A DNA stretch of 64,000 nt from Xanthomonas sp. DAR 35659 (GCF_041242975.1 NZ_CP162488.1:4144001-4208000), one strand, 5' to 3'. Shown: positions 8,821-19,919, counted from the stretch's first letter. A program made the numbers and translations. The notes: generated by a model not told the origin, from the sequence alone.

Positions 8821-10917
8821 ATGCCCCGCGCCGCCGCCCTGCCGCCCACGCCGCCACCGGACGTTCCCAGCGACCCGCTGCGCGACCCGACGCTGTACCT
8901 CAACCGCGAACTGTCGCAACTGGACTTCAATTTCCGCGTGCTGGCGCAGGCGCAGGACCCCAGCGTGCCGCTGCTGGAACGGCTGCGTTTCTTGTGCATC
9001 TCCTGCACCAACCTCGACGAATTCTTCGAGATCCGCGCCGCCACCGTGCGCCATGCGCTCGAATTCGGCCTGCCGCCGGCGCCGGACGGGCTCAGTTCGA
9101 GCGCGATCCTCAACTCGATCCACGACCGCGCCGCGCAACTGGTCGACCAGCAATACCGCTGCTGGAACGAGGTGCTGCGCCCGGCGCTGAAGGATGCCGG
9201 CATCGGCGTGCTCGGCCGGCATTCCTGGAACGCGCGGCAGAAGCGCTGGCTGCGTGCCTACTTCCGCAACGAGATCATGCCGGTGCTGTCCCCGCTAGGC
9301 CTGGACCCGGCGCATCCGTTCCCGAAGATCCTCAACAAGTCGCTGAACATCGTGGTGGTGCTCAAGGGCACCGACGCGTTCGGTCGCGTCGGTCACCTGG
9401 CGATCGTGCGCGCGCCGCGCTCGCTGCCGCGCATCATCCAGTTGCCGGAAAGCCTGTCCGACGGCGGTCAGGGCTTCGTGTTCCTGTCCTCGGTGCTGTC
9501 CACCTTCGTCGACGAACTGTTCCCGGGCATGGAAGTGACCGGCTCCTACCAGTTCCGGGTGACGCGCAATTCCGAGCTGGTGGTGGACGAGGAGGAAGTG
9601 GAGAACCTGGCGCTGGCGCTGCGCGACGAACTGGTCAACCGCGGCTACCGGCCGGCGGTGCGGCTGGAGATCGCCGAGGATTGTCCCAAGTCGATCGTGC
9701 GCACCCTGCTGCAGAACTTCGCGCTGCCGGAGAACGCGGTCTACCGCATCGACGGCCCGGTCAACCTGAGCCGGGTCAACCAGGTCTACGATCTGGTGCA
9801 GCGCCCGGAACTGAAGTATCCGGCGATGAACCCGCGCACGCTGCGCGACAGCGAGGGCATCTTCGAGATCGCCGCCGCCGGCGACGTGCTGCTGCACCAT
9901 CCGTTCGACGCGTTCACCGCGGTGCTGGACCTGATCAAGCAAGCCGCGGTCGACCCGCAGGTGCTGGCGATCAAGCAGACCCTGTACCGCACCGGCAAGG
10001 ACTCGGGCATCGTCGACGCGCTGGTGCTGGCCGCGCGCAACGGCAAGGACGTGACCGTGGTGGTCGAACTGCGCGCGCGCTTCGACGAGGAGGCCAACCT
10101 GGGCCTGGCCGATCGCCTGCAGGAAGCCGGCGTGCAGGTGGTGTACGGCGTGGTCGGCTACAAGACCCACGCCAAGATGCTGCTGATCGTGCGCCGCGAG
10201 GGCCGCAAGCTGCGCCGCTACGTGCACCTGGGCACCGGCAACTACCACAGCGGCACCGCGCGCGCCTACACCGACCTGAGCCTGATCACCGCCGATGCGG
10301 ACATCTGCAACGACGTGCACCTGCTGTTCCAGCAGTTGTCCGGGCTGGCGCCGAAGATCCGCCTCAAGCGCCTGCTGCAATCGCCGTTCACCCTGCATGC
10401 GGGCGTGCTGCACCGGATCGAGCGCGAGACCAAGCTGGCCCTGGCCGGGCGCCCGGGCCGCATCATCGCCAAGATGAACGCGCTCAACGAGCCGCAGGTG
10501 ATCCGCGCCCTGTACGCGGCCTCGCAGGCCGGGGTGCAGATCGACCTGATCGTGCGCGGCGCGTGCACGCTGCGGCCCGGCGTGGCGGGCGTCTCCGACA
10601 ACATCCGGGTGCGCTCGATCGTCGGCCGCTTCCTCGAACACAGCCGCGTGTACTGGTTCGGCAACGACGGCGCGCCGGAACTGTACTGCGCCAGCGCCGA
10701 CTGGCTGGAACGCAACCTGCTGCGGCGGGTGGAAACCTGCTTCCCGATCCTCGACCCGAAGCTGATCCAGCGCATCCATCGCGAAGTGCTGAAGAACTAT
10801 CTGGACGACAACCTCAACGCATGGGAACTGGACGCCAGCGGCGACTACCGCAAGCTGGCGCCAGGCCAGGACCAGCCGCCGCACTCGGCGCAGCTGACGC
10901 TGCTCGACGGACTCTGA
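8821..10917 (+). CDS. ppk1: Polyphosphate kinase 1
   Basis: PPK1 reversibly transfers the gamma-phosphate of ATP onto polyphosphate chains. The 698 residues match the family length. The N domain begins LYLNRELSQLDFNFRVL, the head domain carries CTNLDEFFEIR, and the two phospholipase-D-like C domains contain VVGYKTHAKMLLI and LGTGNYHSGTAR, which include the conserved histidines (autophosphorylated and acid/base). FARFDEEAN-type and IRALYAASQAGV segments are also family-typical. Only 11 bases separate it from phoR, and ppx follows after a short gap. Synthesis and hydrolysis of polyphosphate are thus encoded beside their likely phosphate regulators. Confidence 0.96.
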   Translation: MPRAAALPPTPPPDVPSDPLRDPTLYLNRELSQLDFNFRVLAQAQDPSVPLLERLRFLCISCTNLDEFFEIRAATVRHALEFGLPPAPDGLSSSAILNSIHDRAAQLVDQQYRCWNEVLRPALKDAGIGVLGRHSWNARQKRWLRAYFRNEIMPVLSPLGLDPAHPFPKILNKSLNIVVVLKGTDAFGRVGHLAIVRAPRSLPRIIQLPESLSDGGQGFVFLSSVLSTFVDELFPGMEVTGSYQFRVTRNSELVVDEEEVENLALALRDELVNRGYRPAVRLEIAEDCPKSIVRTLLQNFALPENAVYRIDGPVNLSRVNQVYDLVQRPELKYPAMNPRTLRDSEGIFEIAAAGDVLLHHPFDAFTAVLDLIKQAAVDPQVLAIKQTLYRTGKDSGIVDALVLAARNGKDVTVVVELRARFDEEANLGLADRLQEAGVQVVYGVVGYKTHAKMLLIVRREGRKLRRYVHLGTGNYHSGTARAYTDLSLITADADICNDVHLLFQQLSGLAPKIRLKRLLQSPFTLHAGVLHRIERETKLALAGRPGRIIAKMNALNEPQVIRALYAASQAGVQIDLIVRGACTLRPGVAGVSDNIRVRSIVGRFLEHSRVYWFGNDGAPELYCASADWLERNLLRRVETCFPILDPKLIQRIHREVLKNYLDDNLNAWELDASGDYRKLAPGQDQPPHSAQLTLLDGL

Positions 10918-10975
10918 ACCCCCCACCCGCGCGCCGATGGACGGCAGCCGCCGTGCATCGGCTACCATTCCGCCC

Positions 10976-12499
10976 ATGCCTCCCATCTCCCCGTACACGC
11001 CGTTGCGCGATGGCGACCTGTTGGCCGCCGTCGACCTGGGTTCCAACAGTTTCCACATGGTGGTGGCGCGGTATCAGCTCGGGCAGTTGCGGGTGGTGGA
11101 CCGCCTGCGCGAGACCGTGCGCATGGCCGACGGCCTGGACAACAAGGGCGGGCTCTCGTCGGAGGCGCGGCAGCGCGCGCTGGAATGCCTGGCGCGCTTC
11201 GGCCAGCGCATCCGCGACGTGCCCTCGCTGCGGGTGCGCGCGCTCGCCACCAACACCGTGCGCCAGCTGCGCTCGCCGCAGGCGTTCCTGATCCCCGGCG
11301 AGACCGCGCTCGGGCATCCGATCGAAGTGGTCAGCGGCCGCGAGGAAGCGCGCCTGATCTACCTGGGCGTGGCGCATGCGCAGCCGCCCAAGCCGGACCA
11401 GCGCCGGTTGGTGATCGACATCGGCGGCGGCTCCACCGAGTTCATCATCGGCCGCGGCTTCCAGACCCTGGAACGCGAGAGCCTGCAGGCCGGCTGCATC
11501 GCCAGCACGCGGCGCTTCTTTCCCGGCGGCAAGCTGTCGAAGAAGAAGTGGAAGGACGCGCTGACCGAGATCGCCGCCGAGTTCCAGCAGTTCGCCGGGC
11601 TGTACCGGGCGCTGGGCTGGCACGAGGCGCTGGGGTCGTCGGGCACGCACAAGGCGATCGGCGAGATCTGCGCGGCGATGAAGCTGACCAAGGGCGCGAT
11701 CACCGCCGAGGCGCTGCCGCAACTGCGCGATCGCCTGCTGCTGGCCAAGCGCATCGAGGACATCGACCTGCCCGGCCTGTCCGCCGACCGCCGGCCGATC
11801 ATCGCCGGCGGCGTGCTGGTGCTGGAAGCCGCGTTCCAGGCCCTGGGCCTGCAGCGCCTGATGGTGAGCAAGGCGGCCATGCGCGAAGGCATCCTCTACG
11901 ACATGCTCGGCCGCGGCGGCGAGAACGATCCGCGCGAAACCGCGATCGCCGCGTTGACCCAGCGCTACGGCATCGACGAAACGCAGGCCGCGCGCGTGGA
12001 AGGCACCGCGATGGCGCTGTTCGAACAGGTCGCCACGGCCTGGGCGCTGGATGCCGACGACGGGCGCATGCTCAGTTGGGCCGCGCGCCTGCACGAGCTG
12101 GGCCAGGTCATCGCGCACAGCCAGTACCACGTGCACGGCGCCTACGTGCTCGAGCACTCCGACATCGCCGGTTTCTCGCGGCAGGAACAGCAGGTGCTGG
12201 CGACGCTGGTGCGCACCCATCGCCGCAACGTGCCCAAGACCGCGTTCGACGCCCTGCCCGACCGCCTGCTGCTCGGCGCCAAGCGCAAGGCCGCGCTGCT
12301 GCGGCTGGCGGTGCTGCTGCATCGCGCGCACGAATCCGAGCCGATCCCCTCGCTGGAACTGAAGGCCGACGGCGACCATCTGCACCTGATCCTGTCGCAG
12401 CCGTGGATCGAAGCGCGGCCGCTGCAGCGCGCCGACCTGATCGGCGAGATCGAGGGCATGGCGGGGTTGGGGATCCAGTTCCGCCCATTTGTGGCTTGA
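10976..12499 (+). CDS. ppx: Exopolyphosphatase (Ppx/GppA family)
   Basis: Removes terminal phosphates from polyphosphate; ASKHA-fold phosphatase of about 507 residues. AAVDLGSNSFHMVVAR (near the N-terminus) is the phosphate-1 motif and VIDIGGGSTEFIIG (about 143-156) the phosphate-2 motif. The C-terminal part (about 310-500) contains AARLHELGQ and HVHGAYVLEHSDI, the HD-like helical domain of long Ppx proteins. The chosen ATG gives a normal N-terminus; an in-frame ATG 13 codons earlier is possible. It follows ppk at 58 bases. A GGGAATCGGG-type repeat begins right after the stop. GppA (pppGpp hydrolase) activity cannot be excluded. Confidence 0.92.
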   Translation: MPPISPYTPLRDGDLLAAVDLGSNSFHMVVARYQLGQLRVVDRLRETVRMADGLDNKGGLSSEARQRALECLARFGQRIRDVPSLRVRALATNTVRQLRSPQAFLIPGETALGHPIEVVSGREEARLIYLGVAHAQPPKPDQRRLVIDIGGGSTEFIIGRGFQTLERESLQAGCIASTRRFFPGGKLSKKKWKDALTEIAAEFQQFAGLYRALGWHEALGSSGTHKAIGEICAAMKLTKGAITAEALPQLRDRLLLAKRIEDIDLPGLSADRRPIIAGGVLVLEAAFQALGLQRLMVSKAAMREGILYDMLGRGGENDPRETAIAALTQRYGIDETQAARVEGTAMALFEQVATAWALDADDGRMLSWAARLHELGQVIAHSQYHVHGAYVLEHSDIAGFSRQEQQVLATLVRTHRRNVPKTAFDALPDRLLLGAKRKAALLRLAVLLHRAHESEPIPSLELKADGDHLHLILSQPWIEARPLQRADLIGEIEGMAGLGIQFRPFVA

Positions 12500-12712
12500 A
12501 AGCTGGGAATGGGGAGAGGGGAATCGGGATTGGGGGATCGCTTGCGCTGAGGCGGTACGGGTAAGGCCTCGTATTGCCTGCGGCGGCGGGCGCGTCATGG
12601 GTCCAGATTCAAGCGCGGATGAATGCCCGACCGGGGCGTCATCGTTCCTACATGCGCTGGACATGTTCGCTTCACCGCGGCGCGCGAAGCTTTGGCAAAC
12701 CGGAGCCACTGC

Positions 12713-13846
12713 ATGCGCTACGCGATCGTCACCGAGACGTACCCCCCGGAGGTCAACGGCGTCGCGCTGACCGTGCAGGGGCTGGAACAGGGACTGCGCG
12801 CACGCGGCCACCAGGTCGATGTGGTGCGGCCACGCCAGGGCGGCGATCGCGACGACGACGATGCGCGCCTGGTGCGCGGCGCGGCGTTGCCGCGCTATCC
12901 CGGCCTGAAGTTCGGCCTGCCCGCGCCGCGGCGCCTGGCCCGGCTGTGGCAGGCGGCGCCGCCGGATGCGGTCTACATCGCCACCGAGGGCCCGCTCGGC
13001 TGGTCGGCGCTGCGCACCGCGCGGCGCCTGGGCATCCCGATCGCCACCGGCTTCCACACCCGCTTCGACGAATACCTGCCGCAGTACGGCGCCGCCTGGC
13101 TGCAATCGACCGCGCTGCGCTGGATGCGGCGCTTCCACAACCAGGCCGACGCGACCCTGGTGCCGACCCGCGAACTGCTCGGCTTCCTCGCCGGGCAGGG
13201 CTTCGAGCGGGTGCGCCTGCTGGCGCGCGCGGTGGACAGCCGCCAGTTCGAGCCGCAGCGGCGCGATGCGCGGTTGCGCCGCGAATGGGGCCTGGATGCG
13301 GACGGCTGCGCCGCGCTGTACGTCGGCCGCATCGCCTCGGAGAAGAACCTGCCGCTGGCGGTGCGCGCGTTCCGGCAACTGCAGCGGGTGCGGCCGGATG
13401 CGCGCTTCGTGTGGGTCGGCGACGGCCCGCTGCGCGAGCGCCTGGCGCAGGAAAACCCCGACTTCATCTTCTGCGGCGTGCAGCGCGGCGACGCGCTGGC
13501 GCGCCACTTCGCCAGTGGCGACCTGTTCCTGTTCCCCAGCCGCAGCGAGACCTTCGGCAACGTGACCCTGGAGGCGATGGCCAGCGGCGTGGCCACGGTC
13601 GCCTTCGACTACGGCGCGGCGCGCGAATACCTGCGCGACGGCGTCAACGGCGCGGCGGTGGCCGACGATGAGGACTTCGTCGCCGCGGCGGTGCGCCTGG
13701 CCGGCGACGATGCGCTGCGCCGGCAACTCGGCGAAGCCGCCTGCGCGGCGATGCAGCAGCTTCGCCCGGAACGGGTGGTGGCCGATTTCGATGCGCTACT
13801 GGGCGAACTGGCCTGCGCCAGGAGGACACATGTCGACGCGGCTTGA
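12713..13846 (+). CDS. GT4-family glycosyltransferase (alpha-mannosyltransferase type)
   Basis: GT-B fold retaining glycosyltransferase, 377 residues. The N-terminal half starts RYAIVTETYPPEVNGVA, the acceptor-side loop typical of GT4 lipid or mannosyl transferases (MgtA/SQD2-like). GFHTRFDEYLP lies near 115-125. The nucleotide-sugar half has ALYVGRIASEKN, WVGDGPLR and the E-x7-E motif SETFGNVTLEAMASG. The ATG is preceded by CGGAG at seven bases. The acceptor could be a diacylglycerol-type lipid, which would fit the overlapping PAP2 phosphatase (16-base overlap) and nearby lpxH; this is inference. Confidence 0.85.
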   Translation: MRYAIVTETYPPEVNGVALTVQGLEQGLRARGHQVDVVRPRQGGDRDDDDARLVRGAALPRYPGLKFGLPAPRRLARLWQAAPPDAVYIATEGPLGWSALRTARRLGIPIATGFHTRFDEYLPQYGAAWLQSTALRWMRRFHNQADATLVPTRELLGFLAGQGFERVRLLARAVDSRQFEPQRRDARLRREWGLDADGCAALYVGRIASEKNLPLAVRAFRQLQRVRPDARFVWVGDGPLRERLAQENPDFIFCGVQRGDALARHFASGDLFLFPSRSETFGNVTLEAMASGVATVAFDYGAAREYLRDGVNGAAVADDEDFVAAAVRLAGDDALRRQLGEAACAAMQQLRPERVVADFDALLGELACARRTHVDAA

Positions 13847-14354
13847 GATCCTGCACGGGCACGAGGCACGCTGGTGCCGGCTGGCCAACCACTGGTGCCG
13901 GCGGCGCTCGGTGCGGCGCTTCTTCGCGCTGGTCAGCCGGCTCGGCGACGGCGTGTTCTGGTACGCGCTGATGACCTTGCTGGTGCTCTGCGACGGCATG
14001 GACGGCGTATTCGCCTCCGCGCACATGGCCGCCACCGGCGTGGTCGCGCTGAGCCTGTACAAGGGCCTCAAGCGCTGGACGCGGCGCCCGCGCCCCTACG
14101 CGGCCGACCTGCGCATCCGCGCCTGGGTGGCGCCGCTGGACGAGTTCAGCTTCCCGTCCGGGCACACCCTGCACGCGGTCTCGTTCGGCATCGTCGCCCT
14201 CGCCTACTACCCGTGGCTGGCGCCGCTGCTGATCCCGTTCATCGCCTGCGTGGCGCTGTCGCGGGTGGTGCTGGGCCTGCACTATCCCAGCGACGTGCTC
14301 GCCGCCACCGGCATCGGCGCGTTGCTGGCCGGGGTGTCGTTGTGGGTGGCTTGA
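13830..14354 (+). CDS. PAP2-family membrane phosphatase
   Basis: 174-residue acid phosphatase-like membrane enzyme acting on a lipid phosphate or pyrophosphate. All three signature motifs are visible: KGLKRWTRRPRP (about 83-94), PSGH (about 111-114) and SRVVLGLHYPSDV (about 146-158). Hydrophobic segments surround them. The ATG has GGAGG five bases upstream and overlaps the glycosyltransferase stop region, so the two genes are coupled. Its last 23 or so codons and the DNA beyond the stop are duplicated in tandem downstream (see repeat at 14286-14590). Confidence 0.88.
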   Translation: MSTRLEILHGHEARWCRLANHWCRRRSVRRFFALVSRLGDGVFWYALMTLLVLCDGMDGVFASAHMAATGVVALSLYKGLKRWTRRPRPYAADLRIRAWVAPLDEFSFPSGHTLHAVSFGIVALAYYPWLAPLLIPFIACVALSRVVLGLHYPSDVLAATGIGALLAGVSLWVA

Positions 14355-14590
14355 AGCCGGGAGTGGGGAATCGGGAATCGGGAATGGAAGTGCGGCGCCT
14401 TTTCCATTCCCCATTCCCCATTCCCAGCGCCATTACCCAGCGACGTGCTCGACACCACCGGCATCAGCGCGCTGCTGGCCGGGTGTCGCAGCGGGTGGCG
14501 TGAAGCCGGGAATGGAGAACCGGGACTAGGGAATGGAAGGCGCCGGCGCCTTTTTCCATTCCCGATTCCCCATTCCCCATTCCCAGCTCC
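14286..14590 (+). repeat. 150-bp imperfect tandem duplication with hairpin tracts
   Basis: Two units with a 150-base period: 14286-14435 (end of the PAP2 gene plus the following 80 bases) and 14436-14590. Each begins CCCAGCGACGTGCTCG and ends with a GGGAATCGGGAAT tract, a short G/C core and the inverted TTCCATTCCCCATTCCC tract, which would form a long hairpin. The second copy of the PAP2 end is out of frame and mutated, so it is debris. The 14355-14604 gap holds nothing else recognisable except the lpxH leader. Confidence 0.85.
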
Positions 14591-14604
14591 ACTACAATGC
14601 GTCA

Positions 14605-15342
14605 ATGACGACATTGTTCATCTCCGACCTGCACCTGGATCCGGCGCGTCCGGCGATCACCGAGCTGTTCCTGGCGTTTCTGCGCGGCGACGCGCGCCAG
14701 GCCGAGGCGCTGTACATCCTCGGCGACCTGTTCGAGGCCTGGATCGGCGACGACACGCCGTCCGCGGCCGCCGATGCGGTGGCGCTGGAGCTGCATGCGC
14801 TGCATGAGGCCGGCGTGCCGGTGTCCTTCATGCACGGCAACCGCGACTTCCTGCTCGGCGCCGACTACGCGCGCCGCGCCGGCATGCGCCTGCTGCCCGA
14901 TCCGTGCGTGATCGACCTGTACGGCGAGCCGACTTTGCTGCTGCATGGCGACCTGCTGTGCACCGACGACACCGCCTACCAGGCGTTCCGCGCGCAGACC
15001 CGCGACCCGGCGTTCCAGCAGCAGTTCCTTGCGCAGCCGCTGGCCGCGCGCATCGCCTACGCGCAACAGGCGCGCGCCGCCAGCCAGGCGCGCCAGGCGG
15101 AGATGAAACAGGGCGATCGCGCGCAATTCGAGACGGTCACCGACGTCGCCCCGGCCGAGGTCGCCGCCAGCTTCGCCCGCTACGGCGTGGCGCGCATGAT
15201 CCATGGCCACACCCATCGCCCGGCGGTGCACACCCTGGACGTGAACGGCCGCGCCTGCACCCGCATCGTGCTCGGCGACTGGTACGAACAGGGCTCGGTG
15301 CTGCGCGTGGATGCGCAGGGCTTCCAACTGCAAAGCCTGTAG
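14605..15342 (+). CDS. lpxH: UDP-2,3-diacylglucosamine diphosphatase LpxH
   Basis: Fourth step of lipid A synthesis: hydrolyses UDP-2,3-diacylglucosamine to lipid X and UMP, peripheral at the inner membrane. 245 residues, the family length. Calcineurin-like metal motifs in order: SDLHLD (7-12), [11 protein letters not shown] (about 39-49), GNRDF (about 78-82), HGDLLCTDD and HGHTHRP (about 193-199). Start ATG at 14605; upstream sequence is repeat-derived and lacks an obvious Shine-Dalgarno. Its promoter may lie within or downstream of the duplicated hairpins. Confidence 0.94.
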   Translation: MTTLFISDLHLDPARPAITELFLAFLRGDARQAEALYILGDLFEAWIGDDTPSAAADAVALELHALHEAGVPVSFMHGNRDFLLGADYARRAGMRLLPDPCVIDLYGEPTLLLHGDLLCTDDTAYQAFRAQTRDPAFQQQFLAQPLAARIAYAQQARAASQARQAEMKQGDRAQFETVTDVAPAEVAASFARYGVARMIHGHTHRPAVHTLDVNGRACTRIVLGDWYEQGSVLRVDAQGFQLQSL

Positions 15343-15456
15343 CCCGGACGTCTGTAGCGCGCATGCGCGGCGACGCGCACGCGCAATCGCGCGTTCGTCG
15401 CAGCGCTACATCTCCCACCATTCCCGTATCGGCGCAGCACGCGGCTCTGTGGAGCG

Positions 15457-15915
15457 CTAAGACAGGCCGCCGGCGCGTTGCTGTTGCCACTGCGCGTAGT
15501 CGACGAAATCGCCATCGACCACGTCGTACCAGCGGATCGCACCGGAACGCTCGACGCGGAAACGGTCGCGGACCGGCTCGGTCTGCGGGTCGCCCGGGCA
15601 GCCGTCGCCATGCTTCTCGCGCACCGCGATCTCGATCGCCGCCGGCGCGGGCGCCGCGTCCGCCTCCCCCTCGTCCTCGGCGGCGTAGCGCAGGCATTGC
15701 AAGTCGGGATAGGCGTGATCGGCGGCCAGGCGCGCCTGCAGCAGGTCCATCGCGCGGTGTTCGTCGAAGGCCGGTGCCGCCGGCGGAGCGGCCCGCGGCG
15801 CATCGGTCCTGGCGGGCGGCGACGGCGTATCCGTCTGCCGGTCCGGCGCGGGCCCGCAGCCCGTGCCCAGCATCGCCAGCAGTAGCGCCGCCGGCAGTCG
15901 CATGCATCTGAACAT
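15457..15915 (-). CDS. Small predicted lipoprotein, function unknown
   Basis: 152 residues from ATG 15915 (a second ATG four codons later is possible). The signal sequence MRLPAALLLAMLGTGC ends in a lipobox with the future lipidated Cys, followed by a Pro/Ala/Thr-rich linker. The rest (about 60-152) has conserved-looking features: DEHRAMDLLQARLAADH, a Cys in LQCLRY, REKHGDGCPGD, and a C-terminal WYDVVDGDFVDYAQW. The two Cys could pair. I do not recognise the family. It is convergent with lpxH; the 114-base gap contains an inverted repeat TGTAGCG...CGCTACA that may terminate both. Confidence 0.7.
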   Translation of the reverse strand: MFRCMRLPAALLLAMLGTGCGPAPDRQTDTPSPPARTDAPRAAPPAAPAFDEHRAMDLLQARLAADHAYPDLQCLRYAAEDEGEADAAPAPAAIEIAVREKHGDGCPGDPQTEPVRDRFRVERSGAIRWYDVVDGDFVDYAQWQQQRAGGLS

Positions 15916-16054
15916 CGTCGATCCCGGGAAGTGGCCCGGCACCGGCCGCGCCGGCGCCGCTTCCCAGCATAGCCGACGCGGGCGCCGCCGCGCCCGCCCC
16001 GGTGTTGCACGACGCGTGGCGCCGGCCCGCGACCGGCGCCACGCGTCCGCGGAC

Positions 16055-17299
16055 TCAGCGGAACCCGGCCACCGTCGCCTTGGTGTTGACCAGCACGCGC
16101 TGGTTGTCGGCGCTGCTGGCATTGCCCATCGGCACGCCGCCGTAGGAAATGTTCGGGTTGGACCAGTAGTTCAGGCGCGGACAACTGACGGAGCAGTTGT
16201 AGGCCATGATCGTGCGCCAGTTGTTGCCGTAGCGGTAGCCGTGGCCGTAGGCGTAGGGCGTGGTGCTGGAATCGGTGGCGATGTCGTGGCGCGCGCTCTG
16301 CAGGTGGCCGATCTCGTGGGCGAAGCTGTAGTAGCCGGTGGCGCAGTCCCAGTACACCGCGGCGAACGCGGTGGCCGCGGTCGAACCGATACCCGAGGCC
16401 AGGCCGCAGTACGCGCTGTTGTCGATGATCAGCACGCCGACGTCGGCGGCCACGCTGTTGCGCGTGGTGTGGATGCTGTCCATGTAGCCGTCGCTGGTGC
16501 CGCGGAAACGCGACAGGTCGGTGTTGAAGTCGCCGGACTCGGTATAGCTGGTGGTCTCGTAGCCGGCCAACTGCATGGTGATGCCGACGTTGCTGTTGGT
16601 ATAGCCCTGGTTGGACTCGGCCACCGCCAGTTGCACCAGCGACTGCATGTTGCCGCCGTAGCTGTTGACCGCCTTGTTGGTCGCCACCACCAGCACGCGG
16701 ATGGTCGCGGGCGAGCCGGACGAGGCGCCGGCGGCCGTGACCCGGTCGTCGGCCACCGCCTGCGGCATGCGGATGGTCGGCAGCAGCGCGTATTCGGCCG
16801 GATGCTCGGCCGGCATGCGGCTCTCGTCGACCTGGACCAGCACGTGGCCGCCGCCGGCGATGGGACGCAGATGGTACAGCGTGCCGTTGTTGCGGATGCT
16901 GCCGGTGATGGTGTCGCCGCTGCGCACCAGGATCGCCGAGTTCAGCGGATCCAGGCCGGAACGCGCGCGCGCCTTGGCCGCGGCGGCATTGCCGAGATTG
17001 CCGTACCAGATGCTGTTGCCGCCTTCCAACCGCTCGGTCTTCAGTTGCGTGGCGGTGACGCGCTGGCCCAGCAGGTCCAGCTCCAGTTGCGCCTGCGCGG
17101 CATCCACCGCGGCGGCGTCCACGCCCACGCGCTGCACGGCGCCGGTGGCGGGATTGGCCAGCACGCGGCTCAAGACGGGTTCGCCGGGAATGGCCTTGGA
17201 AATGTATTGGGCGCTCTGGAACAGGGGTTTTCCGGCCGCGGCGGCGGAACCGGCGAGACACAGGCCAAGCATCGCGGTAAGGCAGCAGATCGACTTCAT
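16055..17299 (-). CDS. Secreted zinc metalloprotease (M12-like, metzincin)
   Basis: 414 residues with a signal peptide (about 1-22, ending SAAAAG). HEIGHLQSARHD (about 327-338) is an extended metzincin zinc site HExxHxxxxxHD, followed by IMAY, the Met-turn. Upstream is a 200-residue propeptide-like part. Paired Cys (YCG, WDCATG, YNCSVSC) suggest disulfides, as in exported proteases. The ATG has GGGAG six bases upstream. Secreted proteases of this kind act outside the cell; in a plant pathogen it could degrade host proteins, but nothing here proves that. The upstream 306-base gap holds its promoter; I see no gene there. Confidence 0.83.
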   Translation of the reverse strand: MKSICCLTAMLGLCLAGSAAAAGKPLFQSAQYISKAIPGEPVLSRVLANPATGAVQRVGVDAAAVDAAQAQLELDLLGQRVTATQLKTERLEGGNSIWYGNLGNAAAAKARARSGLDPLNSAILVRSGDTITGSIRNNGTLYHLRPIAGGGHVLVQVDESRMPAEHPAEYALLPTIRMPQAVADDRVTAAGASSGSPATIRVLVVATNKAVNSYGGNMQSLVQLAVAESNQGYTNSNVGITMQLAGYETTSYTESGDFNTDLSRFRGTSDGYMDSIHTTRNSVAADVGVLIIDNSAYCGLASGIGSTAATAFAAVYWDCATGYYSFAHEIGHLQSARHDIATDSSTTPYAYGHGYRYGNNWRTIMAYNCSVSCPRLNYWSNPNISYGGVPMGNASSADNQRVLVNTKATVAGFR

Positions 17300-17605
17300 G
17301 TCGTACTCCCATGGGTGGTGAGAAGAGACGCAGCGTCGTCCCTCGCACAGAAGGCGCCTGCACGGCGCGCGAGGGAGTTCGATTAGCCGCCCGCCCGGCG
17401 ACCAGCGCAAGCGACAAATGCGCGGCGTCGCCACTCAGAGATGGGCATTCCAGAAGCGGCCGTGACCGTCGTCACCACGGGCCCGCGCTGCGTGTTGCGG
17501 ATCGGCGCGATGGACGCCGTTGCCTGGCTTGGCAGAACGCCACGGCCCGCAATGACCACGGGCGACATGATGAGACGACGACGCTAGGGAACCGCGCCCA
17601 GCGCC
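17300..17605. other. Intergenic region without recognisable gene
   Basis: About 306 bases between the zinc protease start and the DUF455 gene stop. Only short non-conserved reading frames occur. It should contain the protease promoter and the end of the purF-side transcript, but I see no clear promoter boxes or terminator hairpin. Confidence 0.4.
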
Positions 17606-18430
17606 TCAGCCGGCCTGCTGCTGCAGCGCCAGCAGTTCGTCCTCGTCGAAGCCGGCCAGCAAGCGCGCCTGCAGGTTGAACGGGCCGTGCAGATAGCCGC
17701 CGGCGTATTCGCGCAGCAACGCGGCGAAACGCGCGCGCGGCTCGATGCCGGCGCGCTCGCAATACCAGCGGTACCAGCGCGAGCCGGCGGCGACATGCGC
17801 CACTTCCTCGCGCAGGATCAGTTCCAGGATGTCGGCGGTGGCGTCGTCGCCGAGCGCGCGCAGTTTGACGATCATGCCCGGGGTCACGTCCAGCCCGCGC
17901 GCTTCCAGCACCCGCGGCACCAGCGCCATGCGCGCCAGGCCGTCGTGCGCGGTCTTCTCGCACATCTCCCACAGGCCGTTGTGCGCGTCGAAATCGCCGT
18001 AGTCGTGGCCCAGCGCGCGCAGCCGGTCGCGCAGCAGCACGAAATGGCGCGCTTCGTCGGCGGCCACCGCCACCCAGTCGGCATAGAACGCGTCGGGCAG
18101 GCCGCGGAAACGATAGACCGCATCCCAGGCCAGGTCGATGGCGTTGAGTTCGATGTGGGCGATGGCGTGGAGGAAGGCCGCGCGGCCCTCGGCGCTGCCC
18201 AGGCCGCGCCGCGGCAGCGCGCGCGGATGCACCAGCAACGGCCGCGGCGGACGTCCCGGCATGCGGATCGGCTCGGGTTCGCCAGCCCCGGCCGGCACGC
18301 GCAACGCGCCGGCGACAAATGCGGCGGCGTAGCGCTGGGTCAGCGCGACCTTGTCCTCGGGCGCGCTGGCGACCAGGCAGCGCTGCGCGGCGTGCAGCAG
18401 GTCCCCGCCGACACCGACGTCTGCGTCCAT
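17606..18430 (-). CDS. DUF455 ferritin-like protein
   Basis: 274-residue ferritin-like protein of the DUF455 family. Four-helix bundle metal ligands are visible: HIELNAIDLAWD (E-x-x-H type, about 92-103), ADEARHFVLL (about 124-133) and LREEVAHV (about 207-214), which give the E...ExxH...E...ExxH arrangement of diiron proteins. It may be an oxygenase or oxidase; relatives are compared with tRNA hydroxylase MiaE, but the activity is not established. It follows purF with a 22-base gap on the same strand, so it is probably the last gene of the folC-dedD-cvpA-purF transcript. Confidence 0.78.
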   Translation of the reverse strand: MDADVGVGGDLLHAAQRCLVASAPEDKVALTQRYAAAFVAGALRVPAGAGEPEPIRMPGRPPRPLLVHPRALPRRGLGSAEGRAAFLHAIAHIELNAIDLAWDAVYRFRGLPDAFYADWVAVAADEARHFVLLRDRLRALGHDYGDFDAHNGLWEMCEKTAHDGLARMALVPRVLEARGLDVTPGMIVKLRALGDDATADILELILREEVAHVAAGSRWYRWYCERAGIEPRARFAALLREYAGGYLHGPFNLQARLLAGFDEDELLALQQQAG

Positions 18431-18452
18431 CCGTGCGCCCCGCAGCGCCGCG

Positions 18453-19919
<1,467 letters not shown>

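Noticed and set aside
9295..11058. 587-codon minus-strand frame opposite ppk
   Set aside because: Shadow frame; ppk motifs are unambiguous on the plus strand.
10814..13726. A 970-codon open frame on the minus strand
   Set aside because: It lies opposite ppx and the glycosyltransferase, which have clear motifs. The translation is low-complexity Arg/Ala/Gln/His/Val, typical of an antisense shadow in GC-rich DNA.
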